Shown here piece after piece: positions 37,069-46,097 of a stretch of DNA of 64,000 bases. Each line of letters opens with the position of its first letter. Positions within the stretch are counted from its first letter, which is position 1. The notes beneath the pieces are model-generated. The model saw only the letters and a list, made by a program, of their open reading frames with translations, was not told the origin of the DNA and made no database searches. Source of the DNA: WTFY01 sp965220875 (GTDB taxonomy: Bacteria; Pseudomonadota; Gammaproteobacteria; UBA4575); NCBI GenBank assembly GCA_965220875.1, contig OZ244849.1, positions 248,001-312,000 of the forward strand, written 5' to 3'. The position numbers and the translations under genes were made by a program.

Positions 37069-37854
37069 ATGGCTTTGGAAATACCCGCATTCAAGAAAGT
37101 CCAGTACGAATTTACTGCCCATTTGAGGGACCCTGAAACGGTAAGCGCACCGAGTGATATCGAGGACAGGCGCATGGAGATTTATCGTGGTCTCCTTTAC
37201 CGCAACATAGAAAATTTTATCTCCAGCGCATTTCCCGTACTTCACAGGCTTTACACAGATGATAACTGGCATAAGCTGGTAAAACATTTTTTCGCACATC
37301 ATCGATCCAGATCACCTTATTTCAGGGATATACCTCGAGAATTTCTGGATTATCTGCACAATGAACGCGAAAGCCAGCCTGAAGACCCGGTCTTCATCAA
37401 TGAACTGGCATACTACGAGTGGATTGAGGCCTACTTGGCCTATGCAGAGTTTGATGAAAACATGTCAAACATAGACCCGGAAGGTGACTTGATGCAAAAC
37501 GTGCCTGTTCTGTCACCGCTTACAGAACTGCGAGGATACAATTTCCCTGTTCACAAAATCAAACCAGGCTTCGAGCCCAGACAAGCAAGTAAACAGCCAG
37601 TCTTTCTGATGGTCTACAGGAACTCACAGGATAAGATCGGATTCATGGAGCTAAATCCCCTCACAGTGACGCTGATTGAACACATTGGATCCAATCACAC
37701 GAAAACTGGCAAACAGCTTCTCAAAGAGATTGCTGAATTGCTAAAGTTTCCCGATTCTGAAGCAGTTTACAGCAGTGGTGAACAGGCCCTGAAACAGTTA
37801 AGGGCCAAGGACATTTTACTGGGGACCCTGCTGCTGGATTCCACAGAAACTTAG
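37069..37854 (+). CDS. bufC: DUF2063 partner protein (BufC/MbnC-like)
   Basis: DUF2063 proteins pair with DUF692 oxidases and help recruit the precursor peptide. The 261-aa product has the N-terminal DUF2063 core (EIYRGLLYRNIENFISSAFP, WHKLVKHFFAHHRSRSPYF, FINELAYYEWIE) and a C-terminal winged-helix-like tail. The ATG at 37069 follows the bufB stop; an earlier start inside bufB is less likely. The gene ends one base before the convergent adenosyltransferase gene, so no terminator separates them. Confidence 0.85.
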   Translation: MALEIPAFKKVQYEFTAHLRDPETVSAPSDIEDRRMEIYRGLLYRNIENFISSAFPVLHRLYTDDNWHKLVKHFFAHHRSRSPYFRDIPREFLDYLHNERESQPEDPVFINELAYYEWIEAYLAYAEFDENMSNIDPEGDLMQNVPVLSPLTELRGYNFPVHKIKPGFEPRQASKQPVFLMVYRNSQDKIGFMELNPLTVTLIEHIGSNHTKTGKQLLKEIAELLKFPDSEAVYSSGEQALKQLRAKDILLGTLLLDSTET

Positions 37855-37855
37855 C

Positions 37856-38410
37856 TTAATATCCTGGGTCAGTAGATGGCCAGAACATTTCTGCATGACC
37901 CGAACTTCTGGATAACGCTCTGCATGCCACAAACAGGTAATCTGATAAGCGGTTCAAATAGATTTGTATATTCGGGTTGATACCATGATGCTGGCTCAAA
38001 CTGACAACACTTCTCTCTGCCCTTCTGCAGGTGGCACGCGCCAAATGGCAAATTGATGCTGCAATCCCTCCATTTGGCAAAATAAAATTTTTCAACGCCG
38101 GCAGGCTCTGGTTGATGTCATCAATCTTTTGCTCAAGTTGAAGTACCATTTCTTCATGAACGAGTTCAAGGTCGGGATTGCTTAATTCTGCACCTACATC
38201 AAAAAGCCTATGCTGGATTTCTACAAGACTGGTCTTTACATCTGTAGATATGTCATGGGCAAGTACCATTCCAATCACTGAATTCAGTTCATCAACATCC
38301 CCGATAGCTTGAATCTCATGGCAGTCCTTATACACACGCCTGCCCCCAGATAAGCCGGTCTTGCCCTGATCTCCGGTTTTGGTATAGATTTTTGCAACCC
38401 GCTCAGGCAT
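37856..38410 (-). CDS. Cob(I)alamin adenosyltransferase, PduO type
   Basis: Transfers adenosyl from ATP to reduced corrinoid to make adenosylcobalamin. The 184-aa four-helix-bundle protein shows KIYTKTGDQGKTGLSGGRRV at the N-terminus, FILPNGG and ATCRRAERSVVSL. It follows btuB by 19 bp on the minus strand, matching uptake plus activation of cobalamin. Confidence 0.93.
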   Translation of the reverse strand: MPERVAKIYTKTGDQGKTGLSGGRRVYKDCHEIQAIGDVDELNSVIGMVLAHDISTDVKTSLVEIQHRLFDVGAELSNPDLELVHEEMVLQLEQKIDDINQSLPALKNFILPNGGIAASICHLARATCRRAERSVVSLSQHHGINPNIQIYLNRLSDYLFVACRALSRSSGHAEMFWPSTDPGY

Positions 38411-38429
38411 GTACGATTAGTCAGAGACT

Positions 38430-40214
38430 TCACAGAGTTGGCTTGAACTGAAACTCCGCAAAGATGGACTGGCCAGGCTGATTATAGCCTGCAGCCAATT
38501 CATACTCCTTGTCGAACAGGTTTTCTGCCTTCAGTGCGAGCGTCACATACGGAAAGTGATACCCTGCGGAAATATCTATCAAGCCGTATCCAGACATGCT
38601 CACTCCTCCAAAATCTCTTCTTTCTGACGTCACCAAGCCGTTCAACTGAACGAAATATTTTTCACGGGTGTAAGCAAGTGATCCTGTCAGCGTGCGCTTT
38701 GCACGCCTTAGCAAGCGTGAATCCTCCGTCTCATTGCGGGGGTTTTGCATTATCCCCTCAAGGCTGAGATTCCATGGTCCGGATTGATGACTGAATGTGA
38801 GTTCGAGCCCCCTGGTACGTGCCGTTTCAACATTCCTGTTTTCATAAATAAAATTTTCAGGATCAATTGCCACAGTTTCTATCAGATCATCAATCTTGTT
38901 TTCGAATACACGCAAGGATATTGTCGAGAATGCATTCATATCGTACCGGATTCCAGCCTCGATAGAGCGTGATGTCTCTTCTTTTAAATCTGGATTTCCA
39001 CCAAATCCAAATCTGGCGTTGCTGTCTGGTGCTCGAAAGCCTGTCCCAATGCTCGCAAATAGTTTCGTCTTGTCTGCAAGACTGTAACCGTATTCCAGAT
39101 TCCAGGTCATCGCATCATCGAAGTCTTCGTGATTTGTATAGCGGGTTGCCGTATACAGACTGTGCCTGTCATGAACAAACTGCTCATTCAGATAAACAGA
39201 GTATATGTCTGTATCTTCCCGGTAAGAAGTGCCAAAGGACAACGAATCTGTGTCTTCCCCTGCAAGTGACACACCGAACACCAGTACATTGTCATACAGC
39301 TTGAAACTGTTTTCCCAGTCATACACCACCCTGTCTGTGTAGGCATAGTCCCTATCCCCCAGAAAGTTAGCTTGGTTTTGGCGAACCTCGTCTTTCACTC
39401 GTGATATAGACAGGGTAGACAGCCAGTTTTCAGTAACCGGCAAGGTCAGCCCAGCTTTCAGGATGTTGTTTTTCCGGTCCTGATCAAGGTCACCAAAACT
39501 ATCGTATTCCGTATTTCCGTCTGCCTGCCAGAATCCGAATACCAGTTCACCTGCCCCTGCTTTTGCTCTTATGTTTACATCGAATGTCTCATTGTCATGC
39601 CCATGATCAGAATTCGATTCTGCACGCGCCGGAAAGCCTCCCGTATCCAGCTTGCTGAAAGATAGATCGGCTGATGCACGATCATTTCCGTAGCTCAAAT
39701 TCATGCTTTGCCCGTTTGTCGCATACCTTCCATGCGTGACTCGTAAATCAGCGGACCTTCCCAGGCCTGAATCAGCAGTAATGATATTGATAACGCCCCC
39801 TACCGCTTCCGAGCCATATACCGTAGAACGGGGTCCTTTAACGACTTCGATACGCTCAATCACAGATGTGTTGATCATCCCGAGAGCGCCACCACCTGTC
39901 GTAGCAGAATTCATTTTAATGCCGTTAATGAGAACCGTAGAGTGATTGCTGTTAGTACCACGGATGAATACAGATGTTTGCTGTCCGATGCCTCCGGTCC
40001 GCCCAATTTCCAGGCCCGCATGCCACCGCAGCAAACCCGCTATGTCAAGTGACGGGCTCCTCTTTATCATCTCTCGATTGATGATGATCACAGAAGGAAC
40101 AACCTCTTTCACAGACTGGGAATACCTTGCAGGGGTCACAACTACTTCTTCCACAGCATAACTGAGTGCACTCATGCAGAGTAGCCACATGAACAAGCAG
40201 GTTTTGAATTTCAT
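38430..40214 (-). CDS. btuB: TonB-dependent cobalamin receptor BtuB
   Basis: An outer-membrane beta-barrel importer for corrinoids. The 594-aa product has a signal peptide (MKFKTCLFMWLLCMSALSYA), a TonB box in EEVVVTPARYSQ, the plug domain with VFIRGTNSNHSTVLINGIKM and VKGPRSTVYGSEAVGGVINI, then a barrel of alternating strands. The start at 40214 gives a proper signal peptide; an in-frame start four codons upstream is possible. Followed by the adenosyltransferase, which supports cobalamin over other TonB ligands; ligand is still inferred. Confidence 0.87.
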   Translation of the reverse strand: MKFKTCLFMWLLCMSALSYAVEEVVVTPARYSQSVKEVVPSVIIINREMIKRSPSLDIAGLLRWHAGLEIGRTGGIGQQTSVFIRGTNSNHSTVLINGIKMNSATTGGGALGMINTSVIERIEVVKGPRSTVYGSEAVGGVINIITADSGLGRSADLRVTHGRYATNGQSMNLSYGNDRASADLSFSKLDTGGFPARAESNSDHGHDNETFDVNIRAKAGAGELVFGFWQADGNTEYDSFGDLDQDRKNNILKAGLTLPVTENWLSTLSISRVKDEVRQNQANFLGDRDYAYTDRVVYDWENSFKLYDNVLVFGVSLAGEDTDSLSFGTSYREDTDIYSVYLNEQFVHDRHSLYTATRYTNHEDFDDAMTWNLEYGYSLADKTKLFASIGTGFRAPDSNARFGFGGNPDLKEETSRSIEAGIRYDMNAFSTISLRVFENKIDDLIETVAIDPENFIYENRNVETARTRGLELTFSHQSGPWNLSLEGIMQNPRNETEDSRLLRRAKRTLTGSLAYTREKYFVQLNGLVTSERRDFGGVSMSGYGLIDISAGYHFPYVTLALKAENLFDKEYELAAGYNQPGQSIFAEFQFKPTL

Positions 40215-40225
40215 CGAACCTTCCA

Positions 40226-40264
40226 AGTTTCAGTCTGTGAATCAGACAAGCTTCGTCTGAAACT
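40226..40264 (-). promoter_or_regulatory. Inverted repeat in the btuB leader
   Basis: Perfect 8-bp arms AGTTTCAG (40226-40233) and CTGAAACT (40257-40264) lie just upstream of btuB. Within them CAGAC/GTCTG and TCTG/CAGA offer a competing small hairpin. The canonical long cobalamin riboswitch is not present, since only 83 bases separate btuB from the SDR gene. It may be an operator or a small attenuator. Confidence 0.4.
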
Positions 40265-40297
40265 GCCAAGCAAAACAGCGAGAACCGCGACTGTTAT

Positions 40298-41011
40298 TCA
40301 GCTTTTCCCATAAACTGGTACGGCAGCACCGGTTACACCTACTGCCTGCTCCGAGCAAAGATGCAGGATTTCATTGGCTAACTGCTCTGTGGGCACCCAT
40401 TTGCTGAAATCACTTGTCGGCATGTCAGCCCTGTTCTGTGGTGTATCTATTGTCCCCGGCAAAATACAGTTTACATTAATATTTTTTTTCCTGCATTCTG
40501 CTGAAAGACTTTGTGTGAGTGTTATCACAGCTGCTTTGCTTACACAGTATGGTGCCATTTTTGCTTTGCCTTCCAAGGCTGCCCTGGCAGCCACATTCAC
40601 TATTTTTCCCTTACCCCCTTCCAGCATGTGTGGAACCACAGCTCGACACATCAAGAATGCGCTCTTTGCATTCATGTCCAGCATGAAATTCCAGTCATCC
40701 ACTGGCGTTTCATGTACAGGAGGACCCATCCTGAAACCCCCGGCGATATTGGCAAGGATATCTATCTTCTGAAATTGTTCTCTGATCTGTTCCACCAAAC
40801 GATTTACCTGATCAACGTCTGTCAAGTCTGCTTTAAACAATCCAACATCCTGTGCATCCTGCCAGGGTTCAGACCGCAAGCGGTCAAGAGAAATATCCAC
40901 CAACGCCAGCCTTGCCCCCGCCTCATGGAAAAGTCTTGCCACCGTCAGTCCGAGGTTTCCAGCCGCCCCGGTCACTATCGCAACCTGATTGCGAAAATCG
41001 TACATACTCAT
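40298..41011 (-). CDS. SDR oxidoreductase resembling dihydropteridine reductase
   Basis: A 237-aa classical-length short-chain dehydrogenase with the nucleotide motif VTGAAGNLGLTVA, NIAGG, and the catalytic YCVSK. The position 13 residues before the tyrosine, usually Ser, is Ala (NVAARAAL), and the C-terminal part reads PGTIDTPQNRADMPTSDFSKW. Both features recall quinonoid dihydropteridine reductase, where Tyr and Lys suffice. A pterin or similar ketone/imine substrate is inferred, not shown. It lies upstream of btuB on the same strand. Confidence 0.7.
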   Translation of the reverse strand: MSMYDFRNQVAIVTGAAGNLGLTVARLFHEAGARLALVDISLDRLRSEPWQDAQDVGLFKADLTDVDQVNRLVEQIREQFQKIDILANIAGGFRMGPPVHETPVDDWNFMLDMNAKSAFLMCRAVVPHMLEGGKGKIVNVAARAALEGKAKMAPYCVSKAAVITLTQSLSAECRKKNINVNCILPGTIDTPQNRADMPTSDFSKWVPTEQLANEILHLCSEQAVGVTGAAVPVYGKS

Positions 41012-41135
41012 TACTGCTCCAAATGATTTTATTTCTGGAAAATTCTACTACACGGACTGCACTCTTATCATTCGTGACAGACAAAAGCCCTTTCACTCGC
41101 CCTGGGATACCTCCAGTACAATTCAGATTGAGTAC

Positions 41136-41160
41136 AAAAAAAGGGAGCAGGACGCTCCCT
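41136..41160 (-). terminator. Rho-independent terminator of nrdAB
   Basis: On the minus strand GGGAGC, a five-base loop and GCTCCC form a perfect 6-bp stem (arms 41143-41148 and 41154-41159) followed directly by seven T residues. It lies 54 bases past the nrdB stop and separates nrdAB from the SDR-btuB genes. Confidence 0.9.
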
Positions 41161-41213
41161 TAAACGACCATCACAGAGATAGATGGTCTCACAACACTGG
41201 CTAACCCAGCCTC

Positions 41214-42428
41214 TTACCAAGTAAGAGCTCCTCCAGTTTGATATTCGGTAACACGTGTTTCAAAAAAGTTCTTTTCCTTTTTCAGGTCCAGTATTTCGGA
41301 CATCCACGGAAAGGGATTGCTTACTCCAGCATATTGCTGGGGCAAGCCGATTTGTGCATAACGCCGATTGGCAATAAATTTCAGATACTCCTCAAACATG
41401 GGCGCATTCAGACCAAGAATGCCGCGCGGCATGGTATCGCGGGCGTACTGGATTTCAAGCTCTACACCCTGCTTGATGAGCATGGTTATTTCCTGCTGGA
41501 AACTTTCAGTCCACAATTGCGGGTTCTCCAGCTTGATCTGGTTGATAACATCAATTCCAAAATTCATATGCATGGATTCATCACGCAAGATATACTGAAA
41601 CTGCTCAGCAACACCGGTCATCTTGTTGCGGCGGCCCATGGATAGAATCTGTACAAAACCCACGTAAAAGAAAATTCCCTCAAACACCACATAAAATGCA
41701 ATAAGATCCCGCAATAACCGCTGGTCATCTTCGAGAGTACCGGTCCTGAAATTTGGATCACCCAGGCTATTGGTATATGGCAGAGCCCATTCAGCCTTGC
41801 GGGCTACTACGGGCAGTTCACGATACATGTTGAACACTTCGCCTTCATCCAAACCCAGAGACTCGATGCAGTATTGATAGGCATGTGTATGAACGGCTTC
41901 TTCAAAGGCCTGACGCAGCAGGTACTGCCGACATTCCGGATTGGTGATGTGCCGATATACTGCCAGTACCAGGTTGTTTGCAACCAGAGAGTCCGCAGTG
42001 GAAAAGAACCCCAAATTACGCTTGACAATGGTACGTTCGTCTTCGGTCAGGCCTTCTGGATTTTTCCATAGGGCTATATCCGCAGTCATGTTGATTTCCT
42101 GCGGCATCCAGTGGTTGGCACACCCATCCAGATACTTTTGCCAGGCCCATTCATATTTAAATGGAACCAACTGATTCAGGTCAGCCCGGCAATTGATGAT
42201 CTTTTTGTCATCCACCCGAATGCGATCAGCACCTCTTTCAATGCTCTCCAAGCCAGTAACACCTTCATGCCTTTCCCGGGAGGCTACAGCAACTGTACTC
42301 GAACCCAAGACAGAATCTTCAGCCTGCTCTCGTTTTTCCGTAGTGAGCGGATCTATAAAAACAGCAGGTGCATTAGCACTTGATGTGCTGGTTCGCGCAT
42401 CAGCGATCGGATCTTCCCAACTTTGCAT
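41214..42428 (-). CDS. nrdB: Class Ia ribonucleotide reductase beta subunit
   Basis: NrdB houses the di-iron/tyrosyl-radical cofactor. The 404-aa protein retains the ligands Asp in MTADIALWKN, Glu/His and the radical tyrosine in EEAVHTHAYQY, Glu in FEGIFFYVGF and Glu/His in RDESMHMNF. It carries an N-terminal extension of about 75 residues of low complexity before the conserved core. Oxygen-dependent, so the cell can grow aerobically. Confidence 0.95.
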   Translation of the reverse strand: MQSWEDPIADARTSTSSANAPAVFIDPLTTEKREQAEDSVLGSSTVAVASRERHEGVTGLESIERGADRIRVDDKKIINCRADLNQLVPFKYEWAWQKYLDGCANHWMPQEINMTADIALWKNPEGLTEDERTIVKRNLGFFSTADSLVANNLVLAVYRHITNPECRQYLLRQAFEEAVHTHAYQYCIESLGLDEGEVFNMYRELPVVARKAEWALPYTNSLGDPNFRTGTLEDDQRLLRDLIAFYVVFEGIFFYVGFVQILSMGRRNKMTGVAEQFQYILRDESMHMNFGIDVINQIKLENPQLWTESFQQEITMLIKQGVELEIQYARDTMPRGILGLNAPMFEEYLKFIANRRYAQIGLPQQYAGVSNPFPWMSEILDLKKEKNFFETRVTEYQTGGALTW

Positions 42429-42452
42429 AACAACTGCTCTCCTCTTTGCTAC

Positions 42453-45350
42453 CTATTGACAAGCTTCACAATCAGGATCCAGTATCGAACAAGCCTCAGG
42501 CGCATTATCGCCATTGCCGTTGCCATTGTTTTTGACAGCGTTAAGCTTGTTTTCCCGGCCTTGGACGGTACTTTTCTCTACATGCGTAGCGCCTATAGAA
42601 CGCAGGTAATACGTCGTTTTCAAACCACGTACCCACGCCAGCTTGTACAAGTTGTCCAGTTTTTGTCCTGACGGTTTGGACATGTAAAGATTGAGTGACT
42701 GCGCCTGATCAATCCATTTCTGCCGGCGCGATGCGGCTTCGATCAACCAGCGCGGATCGATCTCGAAGGCAGTCGCATAGATGTTTTTCAGTTCGGCAGG
42801 GACACGGTCTATCGGCTGCACACTGCCATCGAAATACTTAAGATCGTTGACCATCACCTCATCCCACAGATTGTTCGCCTTCAAGTCTGCAACCAGATAA
42901 GGATTGCTGACCGTAAACTCTCCCGACAAGTTCGATTTCACGAACAGGTTTTGATACGTGGGTTCAATACTTTGTGTTACACCGCAGATGTTCGAGATTG
43001 TGGCGGTCGGCGCGATCGCCATAGTGTTGGAGTTGCGCATGCCAACCTTTTGCACCCTCTGCCGCAGGCTATCCCAATCCATCGTGGCAGAACGATCCTG
43101 TTTCAGATAGCCGTTACGCCCCTTGGCTAAAAGCTCGATTGAATCTATCGGTAAAATACCCTGATCCCAGAGCGAGTTTTTGAATGTCGGATAAGTTCCC
43201 CGTTCCTCTGCCAGATCAGTCGAAGCCTTGATGGCGTAGTAACTCACTGCCTCCATGGAACGATCGGCAAACTCCACGGCATCATCACTTCCATAAGCGA
43301 TACACTGCTTGTACAGGGCATCCTGAAAGCCCATTATGCCCAGCCCGACAGGCCGGTGCCGGAAATTGGAGCGACGTGCCTTGGGTACACTGTAATAGTT
43401 ATACTCGATTACATTATCCAGCATGCGCATGGCAGTCGATACAGTCTGCTCCAGCTTTTCAAGGTCAAGGCCGTTTTCATCAACGTGTGCAGCCATGTTA
43501 ACGGAACCCAAGTTACATACGGCGATCTCTTCATCATCAGTGTTCAGAGTTATTTCCGTACACAGGTTGGATGAATGCACTACACCGACATGCTGCTGCG
43601 GGGAGCGCAAATTGCAGGGGTCCTTGAATGTGACCCATGGGTGGCCAGTTTCATACAGCATGCCAAGCATCTTGCGCCACAGGTCAACAGCGTTTACCTT
43701 TTTAAAGTGCTTGATCTCGCCGCGTTCGGCTTTCTGTTCGTATTCCTCATAGCGTGCTTCGAATTCAGCACTGCACAAGTCATGCAACTCGGGTGTTTCA
43801 TGTGGCGAGAACAGCGTCCATTGCTGTTGCTCACTGACACGTTTCATGAACAGGTCCGGCACCCAGTTGGCAGTATTCATGTCATGCGTGCGCCTACGGT
43901 CGTCACCTGTGTTTTTGCGCAGTTCCAGGAACTCTTCAATGTCAAGATGCCAAGTTTCCAGATACGCACACATGGCACCTTTACGCTTTCCACCCTGGTT
44001 CACCGCAACTGCGGTGTCATTGGCAACTTTCAGAAATGGAACTACACCCTGTGACTTGCCGTTCGTACCCTTGATATGTGAGCCCATGGCACGTACCCGG
44101 GACCAGTCATTGCCGAGGCCCCCGGCAAACTTGGACAGCATGGCATCATCCCGGATCGCCTCAAAGATCCCATACAGGTCATCCGGCACAGTGCTGAGGT
44201 AGCATGAAGACATTTGCGAACGCAAAGTACCCGAATTAAACAATGTGGGAGTTGAGCTCATGAAATCGAAAGACGACAACAGGTCATAAAACTCGATGGT
44301 GCGGGCTTCACGATCAACCTCGTTCATGGCCAAGCCCATGGCAACACGCATGAAAAAGGCCTGTGGAAGCTCAATCCTGGCACCCTTGCTTTGGATGAAG
44401 TAGCGGTCGTACAGTGTTTGCATCCCGAGGTAGGTGAACTGGTGATCACGCTCAGGTTTTATGGCCTTGCCAAGTTCCGCCAGGTCATACTCGGAAACAA
44501 GCTTTGCATCCAGAAGTTCCAGCTCTGAGGCCTTGCGGATATAGCGTTCAAAGTAGTCTGCATACTGGTGTGACATCTCTTTGAATGTTGCTTCAGTGGA
44601 AGCTCCATAAATAAAGCTAAGTACCTCGCGACGCAGGCAGTCCAGCAGAAGACGTGCAGCAACGTACGTGTAGCTCGGCTCCAGTTCAATCAGGGTACGC
44701 GCACTCATGGTCAGCGCTGTACCAACCTCTGCTTCAGGGATACCGTCGTACAGGTTGCGCAATGCCTCATCAACAATGGATTGCACATGGACATCCTCGG
44801 TATCTGCACATGCCTCGGTGACCATGCGGGTAAGGCGCTCTATATCCAGTGGTTTCGGATTGTCTTTCGCATCCAGCACGTTAATCGTTTCTGGCAAACT
44901 GTCCGCTTCCTGCAGCGTACTTTTTTCGGCAAGCTGTGCAGCGCGAAGCTGTGCACGCTGTTCACGGTACAGTACATAGGCACGGGCAATCTTGTGCTGG
45001 CCATAGCGCATGAGAGCCAGCTCCACCTGATCCTGGATGTCTTCTATATGAAACGTACCGCCCTGAGGCTGGCTACGTGAAAGTGCATAAAATACTTTCT
45101 CTGTGATTTCTTCGACCATCGCATGTATGCGCGAAGAAGCTGCAGCATGGCCTCCTTCGACCGCAAGGAAGGCCTTGGTCACCGCAACCTTGATCTTTTC
45201 GCGATCGAAGCTGGTAACCTTGCCGTTACGTCGAATTACGCGGTACTGGCCAGGTGAAGTGACCGCAACTTTGGAATCAGGCCGCCCGGAACGACCTTCT
45301 GGCTTATTCAGTGTTGTAGGATTATTACTGGCAGCAACTTCTGACCGCAT
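42453..45350 (-). CDS. nrdA: Class Ia ribonucleotide reductase alpha subunit
   Basis: NrdA is the catalytic subunit. At 965 aa it has an N-terminal ATP-cone (YRVIRRNGKVTSFDREKI), a second, degenerate cone-like region (about residues 155-240), then the barrel with the redox cysteines in SSCYLSTVPD and NLCTEITL/AVCNLGSVNMAAH, and a C-terminal thiol pair in DPDCEACQ. The double-cone layout resembles Pseudomonas NrdA. nrdB follows after 24 bases. Confidence 0.95.
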   Translation of the reverse strand: MRSEVAASNNPTTLNKPEGRSGRPDSKVAVTSPGQYRVIRRNGKVTSFDREKIKVAVTKAFLAVEGGHAAASSRIHAMVEEITEKVFYALSRSQPQGGTFHIEDIQDQVELALMRYGQHKIARAYVLYREQRAQLRAAQLAEKSTLQEADSLPETINVLDAKDNPKPLDIERLTRMVTEACADTEDVHVQSIVDEALRNLYDGIPEAEVGTALTMSARTLIELEPSYTYVAARLLLDCLRREVLSFIYGASTEATFKEMSHQYADYFERYIRKASELELLDAKLVSEYDLAELGKAIKPERDHQFTYLGMQTLYDRYFIQSKGARIELPQAFFMRVAMGLAMNEVDREARTIEFYDLLSSFDFMSSTPTLFNSGTLRSQMSSCYLSTVPDDLYGIFEAIRDDAMLSKFAGGLGNDWSRVRAMGSHIKGTNGKSQGVVPFLKVANDTAVAVNQGGKRKGAMCAYLETWHLDIEEFLELRKNTGDDRRRTHDMNTANWVPDLFMKRVSEQQQWTLFSPHETPELHDLCSAEFEARYEEYEQKAERGEIKHFKKVNAVDLWRKMLGMLYETGHPWVTFKDPCNLRSPQQHVGVVHSSNLCTEITLNTDDEEIAVCNLGSVNMAAHVDENGLDLEKLEQTVSTAMRMLDNVIEYNYYSVPKARRSNFRHRPVGLGIMGFQDALYKQCIAYGSDDAVEFADRSMEAVSYYAIKASTDLAEERGTYPTFKNSLWDQGILPIDSIELLAKGRNGYLKQDRSATMDWDSLRQRVQKVGMRNSNTMAIAPTATISNICGVTQSIEPTYQNLFVKSNLSGEFTVSNPYLVADLKANNLWDEVMVNDLKYFDGSVQPIDRVPAELKNIYATAFEIDPRWLIEAASRRQKWIDQAQSLNLYMSKPSGQKLDNLYKLAWVRGLKTTYYLRSIGATHVEKSTVQGRENKLNAVKNNGNGNGDNAPEACSILDPDCEACQ

Positions 45351-45474
45351 CTGGTTCCTTGATAATATATATTCGAGTTATTTGTTCTGGAATGTTCCCC
45401 GCAAACCCTCTCGCCTGCCTCCTCCGCATCCTTCATGCAGGCAAGTATCCGAGGACATCCCTATAGTAATACAA

Positions 45475-45521
45475 ACACAATATGTTGTGTATCTCTTGGC
45501 GAAAAAAACTAATTATGGTAG
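45475..45521 (-). promoter_or_regulatory. Paired NrdR boxes upstream of nrdA
   Basis: ACACAATATGTTGTGT (45475-45490) matches the NrdR consensus at 15 of 16 positions. A weaker second copy (45506-45521, core CTAATTATGGT, about 10 of 16) lies exactly 31 bp away centre to centre, the spacing of three helical turns typical for NrdR pairs. NrdR represses RNR genes when dATP is high; nrdR itself is not in this window. The remainder of 45351-45699 is nrdA leader and the promoter of the next gene on the plus strand. Confidence 0.75.
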
Positions 45522-45699
45522 TTTGGCGGTTCCGGGCTTGCTCGGCAAATCAAAAACCCTGAATAATCGTAGAGTTACGCCACAGCTACAGCAGAGTTAC
45601 ACTGGCGTTACAATCCATAAATTTAATTGAATAAGTTTTTTTGATGACCAAAAAACTGCACAGAAAAACAATGCAGAAACTTCCCTGTACAATACGGCC

Positions 45700-46053
45700 A
45701 TGACCAACCCCAAAACTATCCCCCTGCAGGCAGACCTGGCCGATCACGGCGGGTGTGCAAATTCGGAGCCGTTTGCCCTGCGTGTTCTAGGTGACAGCAT
45801 GGAACCTGAATTCAAGGATGGAAGCATCATCATCATTGATTCTGCTGCAGCTGTGAAAAGCGGCTGTTATGTACTGGCCACGGTCGATGACGAATATATT
45901 TTCCGCCAGTTGGTCATAGAGGATGGACGCTACATGCTCAGGGCTCTGAACGAAGGGTATGAAACGATCGAGGTTTCAGGCCTTAATGCCATTCGCGGCG
46001 TGATCGTGCAGCGCTCAGGCACCCGCCGCAAATACCACAAGCATTACAGCTGA
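45700..46053 (+). CDS. S24/LexA-fold protein lacking a DNA-binding domain
   Basis: A 117-aa protein made of the S24 (LexA/UmuD/signal-peptidase-like) fold alone. The nucleophile motif is present in RVLGDSMEPEFKDGSIIII, but where the general-base lysine is expected (after DDEYIF) the residue appears to be Phe, so autocleavage is doubtful. There is no helix-turn-helix. Function unknown; it lies alone between nrdA and the rhodanese gene. Confidence 0.7.
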   Translation: MTNPKTIPLQADLADHGGCANSEPFALRVLGDSMEPEFKDGSIIIIDSAAAVKSGCYVLATVDDEYIFRQLVIEDGRYMLRALNEGYETIEVSGLNAIRGVIVQRSGTRRKYHKHYS

Positions 46054-46097
46054 AAATCGTTTCTGGAATCCAGAGGGGCGGCCGTCGCAGGGCTGTC

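Noticed and set aside
40215..40297. Cobalamin riboswitch upstream of btuB
   Set aside because: The leader is only 83 bases and lacks the conserved B12-box arrangement; only a simple inverted repeat is present.
45631..45699. LexA (SOS) box in front of the S24-fold gene
   Set aside because: The CTG...CAG spacing does not fit the CTG-N10-CAG consensus.
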